Of a DNA stretch of 64,000 nt, positions 22,412 through 35,213 are shown piece by piece. Source of the stretch: Hofstenia miamia (taxonomy: Eukaryota; Xenacoelomorpha; Acoela); contig SCFE01000032.1 of the NCBI GenBank assembly GCA_004352715.1, positions 374,615 to 438,614 on the forward strand, in the 5' to 3' direction. Position 1 is the first letter of the stretch. Every line of letters begins with the position of its first letter. The notes under the pieces are model-generated. The model did not search any database. It was not told the origin of the DNA and saw only the letters and a program-made list of their open reading frames with translations. The position numbers and the translations under genes were made by a program.

Positions 22412-23881
22412 ATGCAGCAAGATGTTTGCTTAACACATGAAAATCAGTTGGATTCTGCATCTGCATTAGTAACTAGAATCTCTTACATGATTGTACTTGA
22501 AAACACTCATTATTTGGAAGGTTGCCTGAAAACATATTTCTGCAAGGACTGTATTGAATCTTATTCACTTCATAAAAGATTTTACGACATTATTCAAGAT
22601 GAAATAGAAAGAAATTGGAAAGTTATTCGATTTTTCAAATGGCTACTTTTTGTATATGAAATTGCCCCTGAACCATTCACTTTTTACACTCAATTTAAAT
22701 GCCAAAGTAAAGTTCAGTTAAAATCTCGTCAGCACATACATGTTAATAAAATGGAACGGGCGAAAGCTCCGGTCGAAGAAATGGAGTTAAATTTGACTTC
22801 TTTTAGCACAATTGAAAAAAAGTCTAAAATTGAAGGAAAACTTTCAAACACAATCGATGAAATTAGAAAATCTAAGGCTTCGATTAAGCAGATAACATTT
22901 ATGGAATTTTCAAAAGATTGTGAAGTCGATGCAAGAATCGTGCAAAAAAAATCATATCGTAGAAATATTCCACAGAAACAAAATTGTAGTTTTCAAAATC
23001 TTAACGTTGAAGAGAAGAAATCGATTCTTGAAACAATTGCAGAAGAAAATCTACAAGAGTTTTTTGTACAAAATATTGTTGAAAATGTAATTTACTTTGA
23101 ATTGACATTTTATAAAATTGAAGGATTTGGAATTAACTGTTCAGATGTTGAAGGTTTGTCTACAACAGATAAGGAAAATTTAATAGCAAGTATGGCTAAG
23201 AAATTTGATCTCAATAAGGATGATATCAATATCACCGTTGTAAAATCAAATACAGTTACAATCGTAGGAACAATAAAAAATGGGAATGTAACAAAAATTC
23301 AATCTAAACTACAAGATGATAGCAATTTCAAGCATGCAAAACTACATGAGATTCTCTGCTGTAAGGCATTCGATATTGTCGATTTTGATTCTAGAGGAGA
23401 CAAGGTTTTCACTACTGCGCATACATTTGATGTTGGCCCACCAGGAAGGCAAATGAAATATTTTCAACCAGAGGGTTATCACAGATATGGATTAAAAGTT
23501 CTTGGAAAATTTGGAAGTGATGACACGTGGTTGGACCCTTTTCATCATCCTGAAAATTGGTATCGTGCATTTCACGGTACAGCAAGGGCTCATAGATACA
23601 TGAACTCACCGGGAAGTCCTTCAGAGGAATTAAATAGAGATGCAATGGCAAACATTTATCATTCTGGTTTTAATATGGCTAACCTAGATGCTTATGGTCC
23701 TGGGGTTTATTGTTCCCCTTCCATCAAATTTGTTGAAGGTGGATACATTGGTAATTTGAATGGCTATAACTTTGCTTTACAAGTTTGTGTCGATCCAAAT
23801 AATGTAAAATTTGCAACAAAGGACATCTGGGTTGCAAAAAACCCTTCTGCAATTCGACCTTATGGCATTATTATTAAGTAA
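22412..23881 (+). CDS. uncharacterised protein with C-terminal ADP-ribosyltransferase-like (PARP-fold) domain
   Basis: Intact frame; first ATG at 22412 gives 489 residues. The open frame reaches back to a stop at 22346-22348, so a spliced 5' exon is possible. The N-terminal 320 residues match no family I know; they are K/E-rich, with a cysteine pair (F-C-K-D-C). Around residues 225-295 there is a small alternating alpha/beta-like unit (FELTFYKIEGF ... INITVVKSNTVTIVG). From about residue 325 the C-terminus resembles ART/PARP-like domains: GPPGRQMKYFQPEGYHRYG, then AFHGTARAH (HGT 388-390, the NAD-binding His), YGPGVYCSPS (429-437, the conserved Tyr), and an IRPYGIIIK ending. No clear Glu of the H-Y-E triad is seen, so mono-ADP-ribosylation or loss of activity is more likely than polymer synthesis. 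No signal peptide or membrane segment. Two truncated relatives lie 9-15 kb upstream. Expression is unproven. Confidence 0.7.
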   Translation: MQQDVCLTHENQLDSASALVTRISYMIVLENTHYLEGCLKTYFCKDCIESYSLHKRFYDIIQDEIERNWKVIRFFKWLLFVYEIAPEPFTFYTQFKCQSKVQLKSRQHIHVNKMERAKAPVEEMELNLTSFSTIEKKSKIEGKLSNTIDEIRKSKASIKQITFMEFSKDCEVDARIVQKKSYRRNIPQKQNCSFQNLNVEEKKSILETIAEENLQEFFVQNIVENVIYFELTFYKIEGFGINCSDVEGLSTTDKENLIASMAKKFDLNKDDINITVVKSNTVTIVGTIKNGNVTKIQSKLQDDSNFKHAKLHEILCCKAFDIVDFDSRGDKVFTTAHTFDVGPPGRQMKYFQPEGYHRYGLKVLGKFGSDDTWLDPFHHPENWYRAFHGTARAHRYMNSPGSPSEELNRDAMANIYHSGFNMANLDAYGPGVYCSPSIKFVEGGYIGNLNGYNFALQVCVDPNNVKFATKDIWVAKNPSAIRPYGIIIK

Positions 23882-26800
23882 CTATTAAATTTCCCATTTT
23901 AATTGAATATTTTTGTCAAACAGTTTTCAAATATTCACTATTGTTTTTTTGTGTTCCTTAAATTACTTTTTTAGAACAATGAGATTTTTTAGAATTTCAT
24001 AAATTTGCTTTGTATATTTCTTTATATTTTTCAAAGTTACATTGTGCATAATGCTTTCTTATATATATATATATATATATCAACAAAAAACTGATAGCAA
24101 TCTAAGGCAGGAGCCTCTTTAAGTCCCTAGTTTACATCTACGATTATTATTTAGCACCAGCAATAGAATAATTAACTACATTGATAGTAAACTACATAGT
24201 AATAACAGCGTAGTGTTACACTTTCTTCGGCTTTATCCATTTTGTATTCAAATTCAGTAGCGCTTCGTGGTGCGATTATTTTTGGAAAAAAATCTAATTT
24301 GTTACACACTGATTCCTGGAAACGGTTTCGTTATATTGGAATAATCTAAAAATACTAAGTATCATATACAAATTGGATTGCTAAGGAATCTACATTAATG
24401 ATGAATAGATCAAATTCTCTAATCTTTGTTGACGATGTAGTAATTACATGGAAATTTCTGCACTTGATGCTTGCTTTTCTTACACGAGGTAGATTTTTGT
24501 AAAAATATTATTAATTCTTGCCTCACTTTATCATTTTGACATGTTCATGACTTTTTGATGACCTGGACCTCTCAATGACTGGTATATTGTCTTCGAATAT
24601 TATATGAATGCAGAAATACTTCATGATAGTAATCTTTCTAACCGAATTTATCTCATTTATCTCAAAAAGGCCTCTGTCCTATGCAGAGACGCTCAGAGAA
24701 ATTTTCAGGTCTGGAACATACACAAATTTTTGAGACCCTGGGTGTTGATCGCACTAATAAATACGTTGTCTTCTGCTCTTCAAAATGCCATGAAGGCTCA
24801 TATTTGCATTGATTTTTCCTGGAAGGCTTATATTGGCATTAATTCTTTTTAAATTTTTTTTAGATTTCATTGATTGCGAGGCCCAGGATAATTGTATTCT
24901 CTCTAATCGGGCCTATTCCCAGGTTATGTAAGCCATTAGTGAAAAGGAGTGATGCTGTGTTGAACGTCCCTTCTTTTTTGTTGCTTAATCGGAAAATTTA
25001 CCAAAATTGCAACTTTTTTAAATTTGTTAATTTGTGCTGTAAAGATTATTTTAAGATTTTAATATGTGTCAGATTTATGAATTGTACAAATGTGACTTAA
25101 TAATATTAAAAAGCATTTTACATATTCGTTTCGTTTAATTCCCATGGAATGTTTGAAGAGAAAAAATCAAAATTATCTTATTTTTGTGTTTTATGAACAT
25201 TAACGGTTTGCTTCAGTTGCAGACTGACTGCTATACATGTTATGGTTTATTTAAATATTTGATAAAATTTACAAGTATCTACAATATTTTTGACATTAAT
25301 GAAGAAAAATATCATTGAAAACCGTAATTTACACTGCCTCATTTTAATTGAGGGATGCTTTTAGGTTCATGGACGTGTCTTTGGTAGGCCTATGCTATAT
25401 ATAGTCCCATAAATTATTATTTTCATGTACACTGTAAGTGTTAAAACTAAATTTGAAAACACCAGTGGCTTCATTATTTGTTTATGATCTAACTTCCTTT
25501 GCCAGAACCCAAATATATCAAAGCTATTTGTAATAGACTTTGCGTAAAAACATGCTTTTAATGTAACCTTCCTCGTTAACATTTATTCGCGAATTTATTT
25601 CCAGTGAGAGTTAACGATTTGCGGTTTACGGTCATGTTAACGTAAAATGTCATTTTTAACGGTGTTGTTTACAGTTGCATTTTCACTTGTTAACGTATTG
25701 AATTTGGTATATTTCCATAAATGATCAGTTCATACCTCCCCATCAATTTCCTCTAGACCTGTTCCTGCCACAATTTTTGCAGAATGTTATGTTAAAGCGG
25801 CAGAAAATTTCAAATAACTTTATATATTACAGTTAACAGAAAATGTAAATAAACTCACTGAATTTTTGAATAGAGAAAAAATTTGAAGCGTAGAAACTGA
25901 TAAATTGATATTTCTTATTATTTTTAATAGTAGGATTAGTAATATTATTTCTAGAATAAATGTAAATGAATTAAAACAATTGCTTAAACATAGTATTAGC
26001 ATTATCATTGTACCACATACAGCATTTACTAAATATAGACCAACTTTTAATCGCATTTTACACTATTACATAATCCAGTAAAAAATTAGTTTTTGCATTG
26101 CACTGTAATAACAATACCTTGGATAATTTAAAATGTTCATGCACTGAGGATTTAGAGTATAACATTTTGAAAATGTCCCTATCTGTATAGTACACATATG
26201 TTTAATATAAAAAATTTAGTAAATTTTTTAACAAAACATGAATATTAGATAAATATCATAAACAAATAAATTTCTATATGGGCTCGTTAATACATGTATA
26301 TAAATACTTGCTTTTTACCATTTCAAATTTTACTTAAATATTACTTAAGAAACAGTAATAGCTTGTTAAAAATTATTAAAACTAAGAATATTATTCTTAA
26401 TATTTTGAAAACAAATTAGGAAGTCCATAAATAAATATATATTTTTTCTAAAAAAGTAGCATACTTAGGTAATATTAAGCATGATTCTTAAAAGAAAAAT
26501 TAGAAGACGGTAATCCATTATGTAAACACAGCAAACTCTGAAATACTAATTAATATATTTAATAAATTACGTGTATATTTTTGGATACATTAATCTTTTT
26601 ATATCAACATATTATAATTTGGGCACGTAATTCTTGCCTAACAAACACATTAATATATTGTCAAAAATTTAAAGCTGGCCAAAACTATGTTTGAAAGAAA
26701 ACAATAAAAATAGTGCAGTGCAATAAACTTAATAAACACATTTTATCTGCTTCATTGATCGTTTATCGAAATTGATTTTGTTCTTTGACATCCGTGTAGT

Positions 26801-27327
26801 CTGAATCTTCGAAGACTGAGGTCCTAAAATGGATTAATAATATTTATTTAATAATTGCAATAAAATTTTTTTAATTTTTATGGCATCATATAGAAAACAG
26901 TAATGAATAATAACACTATATACACTTTTAAATTGTAGTCCAAAAGTTGAAAAATCAAAAGAAAATCATAAATTTATTGATATTTGATTTGTTTAATTGC
27001 TCTTCCTACTGCATTTAAATTTTAGACATGCTTACATACACGTATATGACAATAATGAAGTATAATATATTTTAGGAAAAATCTAATTGCCTTAAGGAAT
27101 ATTCTGTCGATGTATTTGTAAAGGCTGCAATTCATAAACATCAGACCTGTTTCTTAATATATTACCGCCATTTTTGCATCATAGATAGAAATCTTTTGTG
27201 TGAATAACCTCATATGAGACCATATTCATAAATATATCACAAATTTTTGAAGTTCTAGAATGGTATATTGATTTCTACTAAATAATAGTTTTTGAGTATA
27301 TTTTTTTCAAACCACATGAAAAAGTCA

Positions 27328-27330
<3 letters not shown>
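23882..27330. other. intergenic, nothing firmly recognised
   Basis: AT-rich. TA tract at 24061-24080. A short imperfect tandem duplication (GAAGGCTCATATTTGCATTG / GAAGGCTTATATTGGCATTA) lies at about 24793-24842. Only chance open frames, none with recognisable homology or a convincing splice context. Confidence 0.5.
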
Positions 27331-27363
<33 letters not shown>

Positions 27364-27620
27364 NNNNNNNNNNNNNNNNNNNNNNNNNNNNNNNNNNNNN
27401 NNNNNNNNNNNNNNNNNNNNNNNNNNNNNNNNNNNNNNNNNNNNNNNNNNNNNNNNNNNNNNNNNNNNNNNNNNNNNNNNNNNNNNNNNNNNNNNNNNNN
27501 NNNNNNNNNNNNNNNNNNNNNNNNNNNNNNNNNNNNNNNNNNNNNNNNNNNNNNNNNNNNNNNNNNNNNNNNNNNNNNNNNNNNNNNNNNNNNNATATAT
27601 ATATATATATATATATATAT
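27331..27620. repeat. (TA)n microsatellite interrupted by a gap
   Basis: TA run from about 27331, N run 27364-27594, TA run again to 27620. The assembly broke inside the tract. Confidence 0.9.
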
Positions 27621-27639
27621 GTATTGAATATCAAGTTGA

Positions 27640-27965
27640 ATTTCCCTGAAGCTGTCTCAATATTTGCATCTTATGCAGCAAAGGACATCCCCAACAACAA
27701 AGATCTTATCCCTATAAAATTAGTTTCTTCAATCTGTAATTTAGAAGTATGAATGTGATAATTGCAATAAATCTTAAATCGGGGAAACTAAGAAACATCT
27801 GGGAACAAAGATGAAGGAACACATAAGAGCACATTTAAATTCTGAAATCAAGGAAAAGATTTATAAAATCAGAACATTATAAAATTCGTGAACAAATTTA
27901 AGCTGCAAACAAAGAAAAATTACTAAATATAAAACGCAATAAAATACCAATCATTCTAGATTTAT
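27640..27965 (+). pseudogene. Penelope-like element fragment with GIY-YIG-type endonuclease
   Basis: Frameshifted translation gives YECDNCNKS near 27746, then IGETKKHLGTKMKEHIRAHL near 27790-27850. This is the Y-C-x-x-C-x-x-x-YIGET-x-x-x-L-x-x-R/K-x-x-EH core of the GIY-YIG nuclease domain found at the C-terminus of Penelope-like retroelements. The reverse transcriptase is absent from this copy. It lies between (TA)n tracts (27595-27620 and 28063-28095), like the larger copy at 35210. Confidence 0.65.
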
Positions 27966-28059
27966 AGTTCATGCAATATATGTTCATTTAGTGTAGTGAT
28001 TGCAAATTAGATGCCTAGCAATTGAAACCTGTCGAAATTTCTTACCGCATTAGATGTTT

Positions 28060-28062
<3 letters not shown>

Positions 28063-28095
<33 letters not shown>
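28063..28095. repeat. (TA)n microsatellite
   Basis: Pure TA tract closing the 3' side of the Penelope-like fragment. Confidence 0.9.
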
Positions 28096-28098
<3 letters not shown>

Positions 28099-29355
28099 AA
28101 CAAAAACAATCGCTAGTTTTTAAGTGTAATGCTTTGAAGTTGCAACAAATGTACTATTTATTTAAAGTTAATTAGTGCTATGTATTCCATGAGGTTAATA
28201 GCTTTCGGAGCTGCTTGATTTTACCTAGAAACAGCAATATACTAATATGTATTAAGCTCAAATAGCTTTTTAGGTATGAATTGTAACAGAAAAATCAGTC
28301 TTTACTTTGAAACTTAGATTTTTTCTAATTGCAAAATTTTGCTGGCAAATGTATGTGGGAGGTATCCAATTCTCCCTGGCAGCTGAAGTGAGTGAAGAAT
28401 TATTAAATTCATGCGTATCTTTGTTATAGTGTATTTTCTTTATAATATCATTTTAATTGATGATGAAGGGAAAGCAATATCCTCCATTAGAGTTAAAATT
28501 CCTCAAAATAATCACAATGGAGTGCATTTTAAGTTTCATGCCTATTAAGCCATAAATCTACCAATAATATGTGTAGTTGTAGGAAGGGTCTAAGTTCATT
28601 TAGTGGCCTCTCAACAGTGAGACCTAAATTGTGATTTAGTAATTTTTAGGGCTGGCTCAGTCCTCTTAATGGACTATGGTTCAATTATATTTTATGTTAT
28701 TACAAAAGTATTATTTGCAATGTATGCAAAATCAAATATTATCTTTCAAAAATTGCATTAATTTTTAGATTCGTCACAAAAACTTTAAGGTGTCTATTTA
28801 TGCACATGACAGTTATTGCTCGCCTTTTAAAGACACAATATTCACATAAAGCATAGATTGTTTTTGAAAATGTTAGCATCCATCCTCCCTGTTTAGCTAA
28901 CAAATAAGAATATTAAAGCAATTTAGTATTAAATTCTATTTTTTCCGTAACAATAACACGTCTTTTATACTACGTATTTAAACTTCTTATGTAAAATTTA
29001 ATGAAAAAAGTGTATGACATAAAATTATAAATCACTATTGAAATTATTTTTATACAGTTTGTCTACGATCCTAAAGTTCAAAAAAATAAATTTTGGAATG
29101 TCCCCATTATATATAGTAAAATATGAAATTAAGTTGTTTCAATTAAAATGAAGCTCTCGGTAGAAAAATGTCATTATATCGACATTCTCTTATATATTTC
29201 AAAAATATATAGTACCAATGTATAGCATAAGATAATTAAGTTTTATAGAATGTTACTTAGACAATATTATATTAATATGCAATAGTGAGACTCTAGTATT
29301 TTTTATGTGTAAGTAATCCATAATTCTTACAAGTATACATGGATCAAATAGCTAC

Positions 29356-29426
<71 letters not shown>

Positions 29427-32400
29427 GAAATATATCTAAAATTCAACAAAAGAAACAATACATTTAATAGTAAGATTAAAACAAAAAGTAGTTATTGAAT
29501 GAGCTATTTTTCAATACAGACTTTACAGCTATGACATAACCTCCCGATGAACATAAGGATAACGAATAACAGGATAACATATAGAAGATTTACTGAAAAA
29601 AAATCTGCCATCAAACAGTTCGATTTTTCAAATACAATTCAATTGGCGAAATTGATATAACACTGCAGATTTGTAAAGTGACACATTGTTTTTGTACTTT
29701 TTTGTTTATTTTGAAGCTTTTCTATGCTACATTGTAACAATAGTTTAATAAACTATATTAGGTCTTGCGACAACAATTGATTGCAGAATGACTTGAACAA
29801 TTAGTAATTTTCATTAAAATTTTTCACAATAACTTTCAAGCAAAATTATTAAATTCATAGATCATAATTTTTATTACAAATTTTCGATAGTCAAAAATTG
29901 CAAAAATTATTTGAAATACCAGTATGATATCTGTTTGAAAGCAATTTTGGAAAAATACCAAGGTTAAGAAATTAGCAACCGTTTTTCGAAGCTTAATAAT
30001 CAACAATGTAAAAGTTAACAAATATATTCCTTAGTCTTAAAATACAACATGGAAAACATCAATATATTATGTAATGTTAGATTTTGATGATATGAAGTCC
30101 CTGATTTACAGGTTTTTGGTTTTTATAAGTGAGTAATTTACGAGCAAATAGATAAATTTCCATTTCAATTGTTTTTTATGAGTTTTTTTGTAATAGTGCT
30201 TCTTAAAAATGTTAATACTTTTTTTAAATATAGAGGTTTCAGCAAAGTTTCTCTGTGGTGCTATAGTAACACCTTATTGTATTAAAGGTATATTCGCATC
30301 AATCTACGCTTTCATGAGCATCAAATATATTTTATTGAATTTTAAACATCCTTTAAACACAATATAAACTACGAAGTAAAATAGAAATTATGTTTGCAAT
30401 TGTAACGTTTTGAAAATTACTTTGTAACAAATCTAATTATTTCTTAATTTATTTACCACAAACATTAGTAGATATGATGAAGGCCTTATAAAAAATTGTA
30501 CTATCAATAGTAGAATGTATATTTAGATTCAATACAATTTTTTATCTTTTACCTGCATTAAATGATAAAATAAAGTTCTTCATTAGAGTACTTTCTAGTT
30601 AGATAAATATCAACCATCAGAAGGTCTATTGAATAATGAATTCAATCGAAATCTTGAAACGAATTCAGCTTGTAATACGCGATTTCTGTAAATCTTGATT
30701 GAGAATGTTTGATGGTGGGCAGTTTTCTTCTCCGAAAATGATAAAAATAACATTGTACGCATATTTATTCTTTGCAAGAAAGCTTGGAGAATGATTGGCT
30801 TTCTCATTTGTAGAATTACTATTAGAAAACATACAATCAATAAATATATTTTGAACCAATCAGAAGTAAGTTATTTCTACAGACATATCTTCCCGTTTGT
30901 CCACTATTTGCTTAACATATATATATATTTAATTAAATTAAAGGCCTTGCACCTGAAAAGTAGGTACAAATATAAATATCTTCAGCAAAAAAAATTGTGT
31001 GCATTCCACAGACTAAAAAATTGATGTTACGTGTGTGACAAGGTTTTACAAACAACAATGCAATTATGACTTTTCGGCAGTGTCCAAATTAAGCAGGGAT
31101 ATTTTGCTTACCAAGAAAATCATCAATATTAAAATTGCAATGCATGTAAGCAGTTCAATGAGATAACAGTCAAATTTAATGGAAGCTTTCAACACTTGAA
31201 AAAGAAAATATTGAAAATCTGCACAATTTATTTGAAACGCTACAAAATGGTGTACAGCATGAAGTTATAACTATAAAATTGGTGATATTGGGAGGACTTT
31301 GCGGCTTTGCCCAAACTTGACCTTCTGTGCGTTTTTGGCTCACAACAACGAACAGAACACTACAGCTAAAGTCTGTTGTGTCACACAACAAATACAACAC
31401 AACAGAGTAATAAATTTGTTCTTAATATATCCAAATATTGCAAGACTGGTTCTGTCCGCGACTGAAAATGTATGGTCACACAGGCCTCTATTTTCAATAT
31501 AGTTCAAATAAGCAAAGAAGGCCATTATGTAAAGCATTTCAATGTATTTGATTATTAAACTGTTGTATTGCTGTAAAACAGTACGAGTAAGACCAGTCTG
31601 ATATATTCAATTCCAGATCGAGTTGAAGATATATAATTTTTTCTAAATATTAAAAAGTAGTTCATAGTTAGGCTTAAATGAGTGATTAATTTAAAAGATA
31701 TTTAAAATAAAATTAATACAAATTAAGCTTATAAATTTGCAAGTTGGCCGTGAGTATGGACAAACTCACAGATGTAGGCCTATGACCATAGGCTGGGTGT
31801 TCGATATTCGGTATAGTAGAATTAAAAGAGCCTTCAAATGATTTTAATGTAAATCAAAATGACGAAAATATTGTTTCTTTTACTATTAGAAAATAAAAGT
31901 TGTTGTGACATTAATTACAGTTATTAAAATTAAATGCAAACAATATAATTCAGTGCATCATTTTGTCGAAAATAATCCTAATTAATTCTTCCAGTGTTTG
32001 ATTTTGTATTGTGAAGATTCATTTCTTCAATTTCACCATAAATTATACATAATTATAATTCTAATCAATTTCTTAAACAAAAACTTCAAATCTAGCATAA
32101 TCAAAATTATGTGTGCTTCTCTACTACAACAAACTGATTTTTATGATTTAACAGGAATCTTTTTGATGAAAAATCTACTAAAAGTCATGCTTGATAAAGT
32201 ACAGGTCATATGTTTTAATTTCCATAATCATGTCACTGTGCTTTAATTTGAAACAAAAGTTTATGCATTTACATGCTATAAAAGTGTTATATTTGATAAT
32301 TTTTTGCTGTGGGGATACTGTGGGCTGAGTTGATGAAAATTCCTGTGGGTGAGAGGCATGCCCACTTGGTTTTGATTTGAACCCCTATTTGTGAGCGTTT

Positions 32401-35068
32401 AGAGCGGGCCCCGAAAATCTTGCACCACCACCTGCTTGTAAATTTGACTGGTTATTTGCAATTTCAATTCACAACTCCATTATTACAATCAGTTTCTTCC
32501 CCCCTCCCTACCCCCTGAAATCAATTTTTCAGAAAAAACCTCAATAAATTAAATAATTTAACACTAGCAGCACCGAGCTGTATTATTACCTCAAATAACT
32601 ATGCCATTCACTTACACCCAGTTAGGCAGAACTTGTGATTGTAATTTTAAATTTCCATTGTTCTCTTAATTTAAAATATTTTCTTACATGTTTTAAAGTT
32701 AAGAATGAAGAATTATTTATTAAATTCATTGGGATATACAGATGTCACATTTTGGTAGATATCATTTCCAGTAATCATAGTGAAATCTAAGGATGTTATG
32801 TTGATGTGTGTTCCGGGAGGAATCTCAAAAAAGACTATGAATTTTATTTAGCAAGAAAAATTTACATCTATTAAAATAGCACATGCAAAGTGTTTTATAT
32901 TGATAAATATATCATTAACAAATTATCTTCAAGAAATATTTGTAAGAGATTTTAAATTAGGATTTATCAGCATTCAGACTACTAGAAATATTTTTCTGAA
33001 GAGATTAGCAGCAATGTAAAATGCAAAAGTAGTAGATAAAGCTTGTTTACAATTTATAGCAAAATATTTAGAGAAAGCATTGTGATATATACGTTTATGT
33101 AAATAGTGTGATGATAATGAAGCAGAGAAAAAAAATAAATTAACGAATTCTTAATAACTAATAAGTGCATATCTACATGCATATCAAAATATCTTTCTAG
33201 AAAATATTTCGCCAACTTAAATCTCGCAATTTTCACTTTTCAGCAAAACTTGGAAAAAAGCTGATTATTCTGTATTAAATATTAAAAGCACGCAGTGCCT
33301 GTGCCCAATTAAATACATATTATAATAACAATTTTGTTTCTTGGAAGCTGCTATAGATATTATAAGGTTTTTAATTTTAATTAAGCTTTAGATAAATTTT
33401 AGATGACAATTCAAAAGTCCAAAATTTCGGGCTTTCTGATTTTTCATAAATATAATTACTGATCATTAATGTCTTTTCTAGAATAAATAATTGTTTTCAC
33501 ATTGAATATATGAAGGAAATCAGCATAATAACTGTAATTTCAACAAGGAAAGGCTTTGCCAAAAACTTAGCAAAACCTGAGCTTAGTGACATGTATATAA
33601 TGGTTATTGGAATATTTCATTCCTGAATTATGAAACTATAGTATATTTACTTTACAAAATAGAACACTAGTAAATTTCAAAATTTTACAAATTTTGGTAT
33701 TCTCTTCTGGGCCTGAAAATCAGAAAATCTTGACATTTGTAATCCCACAATGTGCACAATGGGTCAAAGGTTACAGAAGTATAAATCATTTCATGGCTTA
33801 GAAATAATCATTCTTTTAACAAACTCCGAATAACTAGAAATAATGAGTTTTGCGCCATTTTCACGTAAAAATACAGATCTTAGACAGTAAGTTATAAGTT
33901 ATTGATATTTATTAAACTAGTCTTAAAATATATTAAGTGATTACATTTTAAATTTCCCAAAATGCAATGAAAAATTGGCACACATAGTATGAAATCTACT
34001 TCGGCGTCCAAGCCAAAACTTTTGGAAAATCTTGAAGTATTATCATTTATATACTTGCGCTTACCTAATAGATATATATTGTAAATATTTCAAAATTTAA
34101 GTATGCAATAATTTGAGATGACACTCTTCAAATTTGGAAACAACATATCGCATTCACAGGAATAGAGTTAATGGACTAGTTTTCAAGATAGCGATTTTTT
34201 CCGAGATTTCTGAATAGTGATATTTGGTTTGAAGTATGCTGCCGCGACGTAGGGTCTTGCAGCACGAGCATTTGATTGTCAAGGGACGGATCATCCAGTA
34301 GTAAAATGACTGTTTTCAATGTATGCTATCTAATATAAACCAAAGAATGTTTGTATTTGAGAACGTTAAGCTTTGCAGTAACAAGGTGTTATTTTTACTA
34401 TTAATTTAGCAAAAACCGATCAAAGATGACAGTAGAACAGATAAATAAAGGAAAAAATGTTCATAAAACTAATGGAAACTAATAGGAACAATGCGCTTAT
34501 GAATTTGTTAATAAATTTGAAAGTATAACCATAATATAATAACCAGATCAAAGGCAATATTGCAAATTTTAGAATGCTGGACTTTTATTTCTTACACAGC
34601 ACTTTGTGTTGTCTGCACAACAAAGCTGATTCCTACACCACACAACTTGTTGTGTTAAGTTGTGTTGTGTGTACAACACAGAATGGCAATCCTGGCTTTG
34701 CACATTGCAAGTAAAATTAGGGGTATTCAGCACAGTTAAGATGGCAGCTACACAATAACATTAAAAAGTGTGGATTTAGAAGTAAGGGTAGTTTTTTAGA
34801 ACCCCTTTAAGTTCCACTCGAGCCAAATTTGCATATACTCACTTTGTATTTTTCTACTTTTACTGAAATACATTTTCCAACATTGCTTTTGTAAAATTTC
34901 AAACTCAGATTATCTACATTTTTTTAAAAAGCAATAATCCATTCTCATGACATCGCAAATTTTCGACATTTTGTTAAGCTCTAAATTTATTTTGCTGAAT
35001 CCAGTAAGTATTGATGTACAGTATAAAGACATTTGAAAACCATGACTAAAATACTGTAAACAAATATA

Positions 35069-35078
<10 letters not shown>
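28096..35078. other. 7-kb intergenic stretch
   Basis: No exon or element confidently recognised. Contains an (ATT)n array at 29356-29426 and TGTTGTGT-type palindromic patches at 31374-31390 and about 34598-34680. Open frames here are short, unspliced and without homology. Confidence 0.5.
29356..29426. repeat. (ATT)n microsatellite
   Basis: About 70 bp of pure ATT/TAT units. Confidence 0.95.
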
Positions 35079-35103
<25 letters not shown>

Positions 35104-35180
35104 NNNNNNNNNNNNNNNNNNNNNNNNNNNNNNNNNNNNNNNNNNNNNNNNNNNNNNNNNNNNNNNNNNNNNNNNNNNNN

Positions 35181-35211
<31 letters not shown>
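35079..35211. repeat. (TA)n microsatellite with gap
   Basis: TA run, then N at 35104-35180, then TA again to 35211, directly abutting the Penelope-like element. Confidence 0.9.

Positions 35212-35213
<2 letters not shown>

Noticed and set aside
23412-23651. Minus-strand open frame inside the ART gene
   Set aside because: Shadow frame of a well-supported plus-strand CDS.
26763-26823. Possible terminal exon on - (TCCATTTTAG then TSVFEDSDYTDVKEQNQFR and stop)
   Set aside because: A tidy acceptor and acidic tail, but only 20 codons, no upstream exon with matching phase found, and no homology. Left out of the features.
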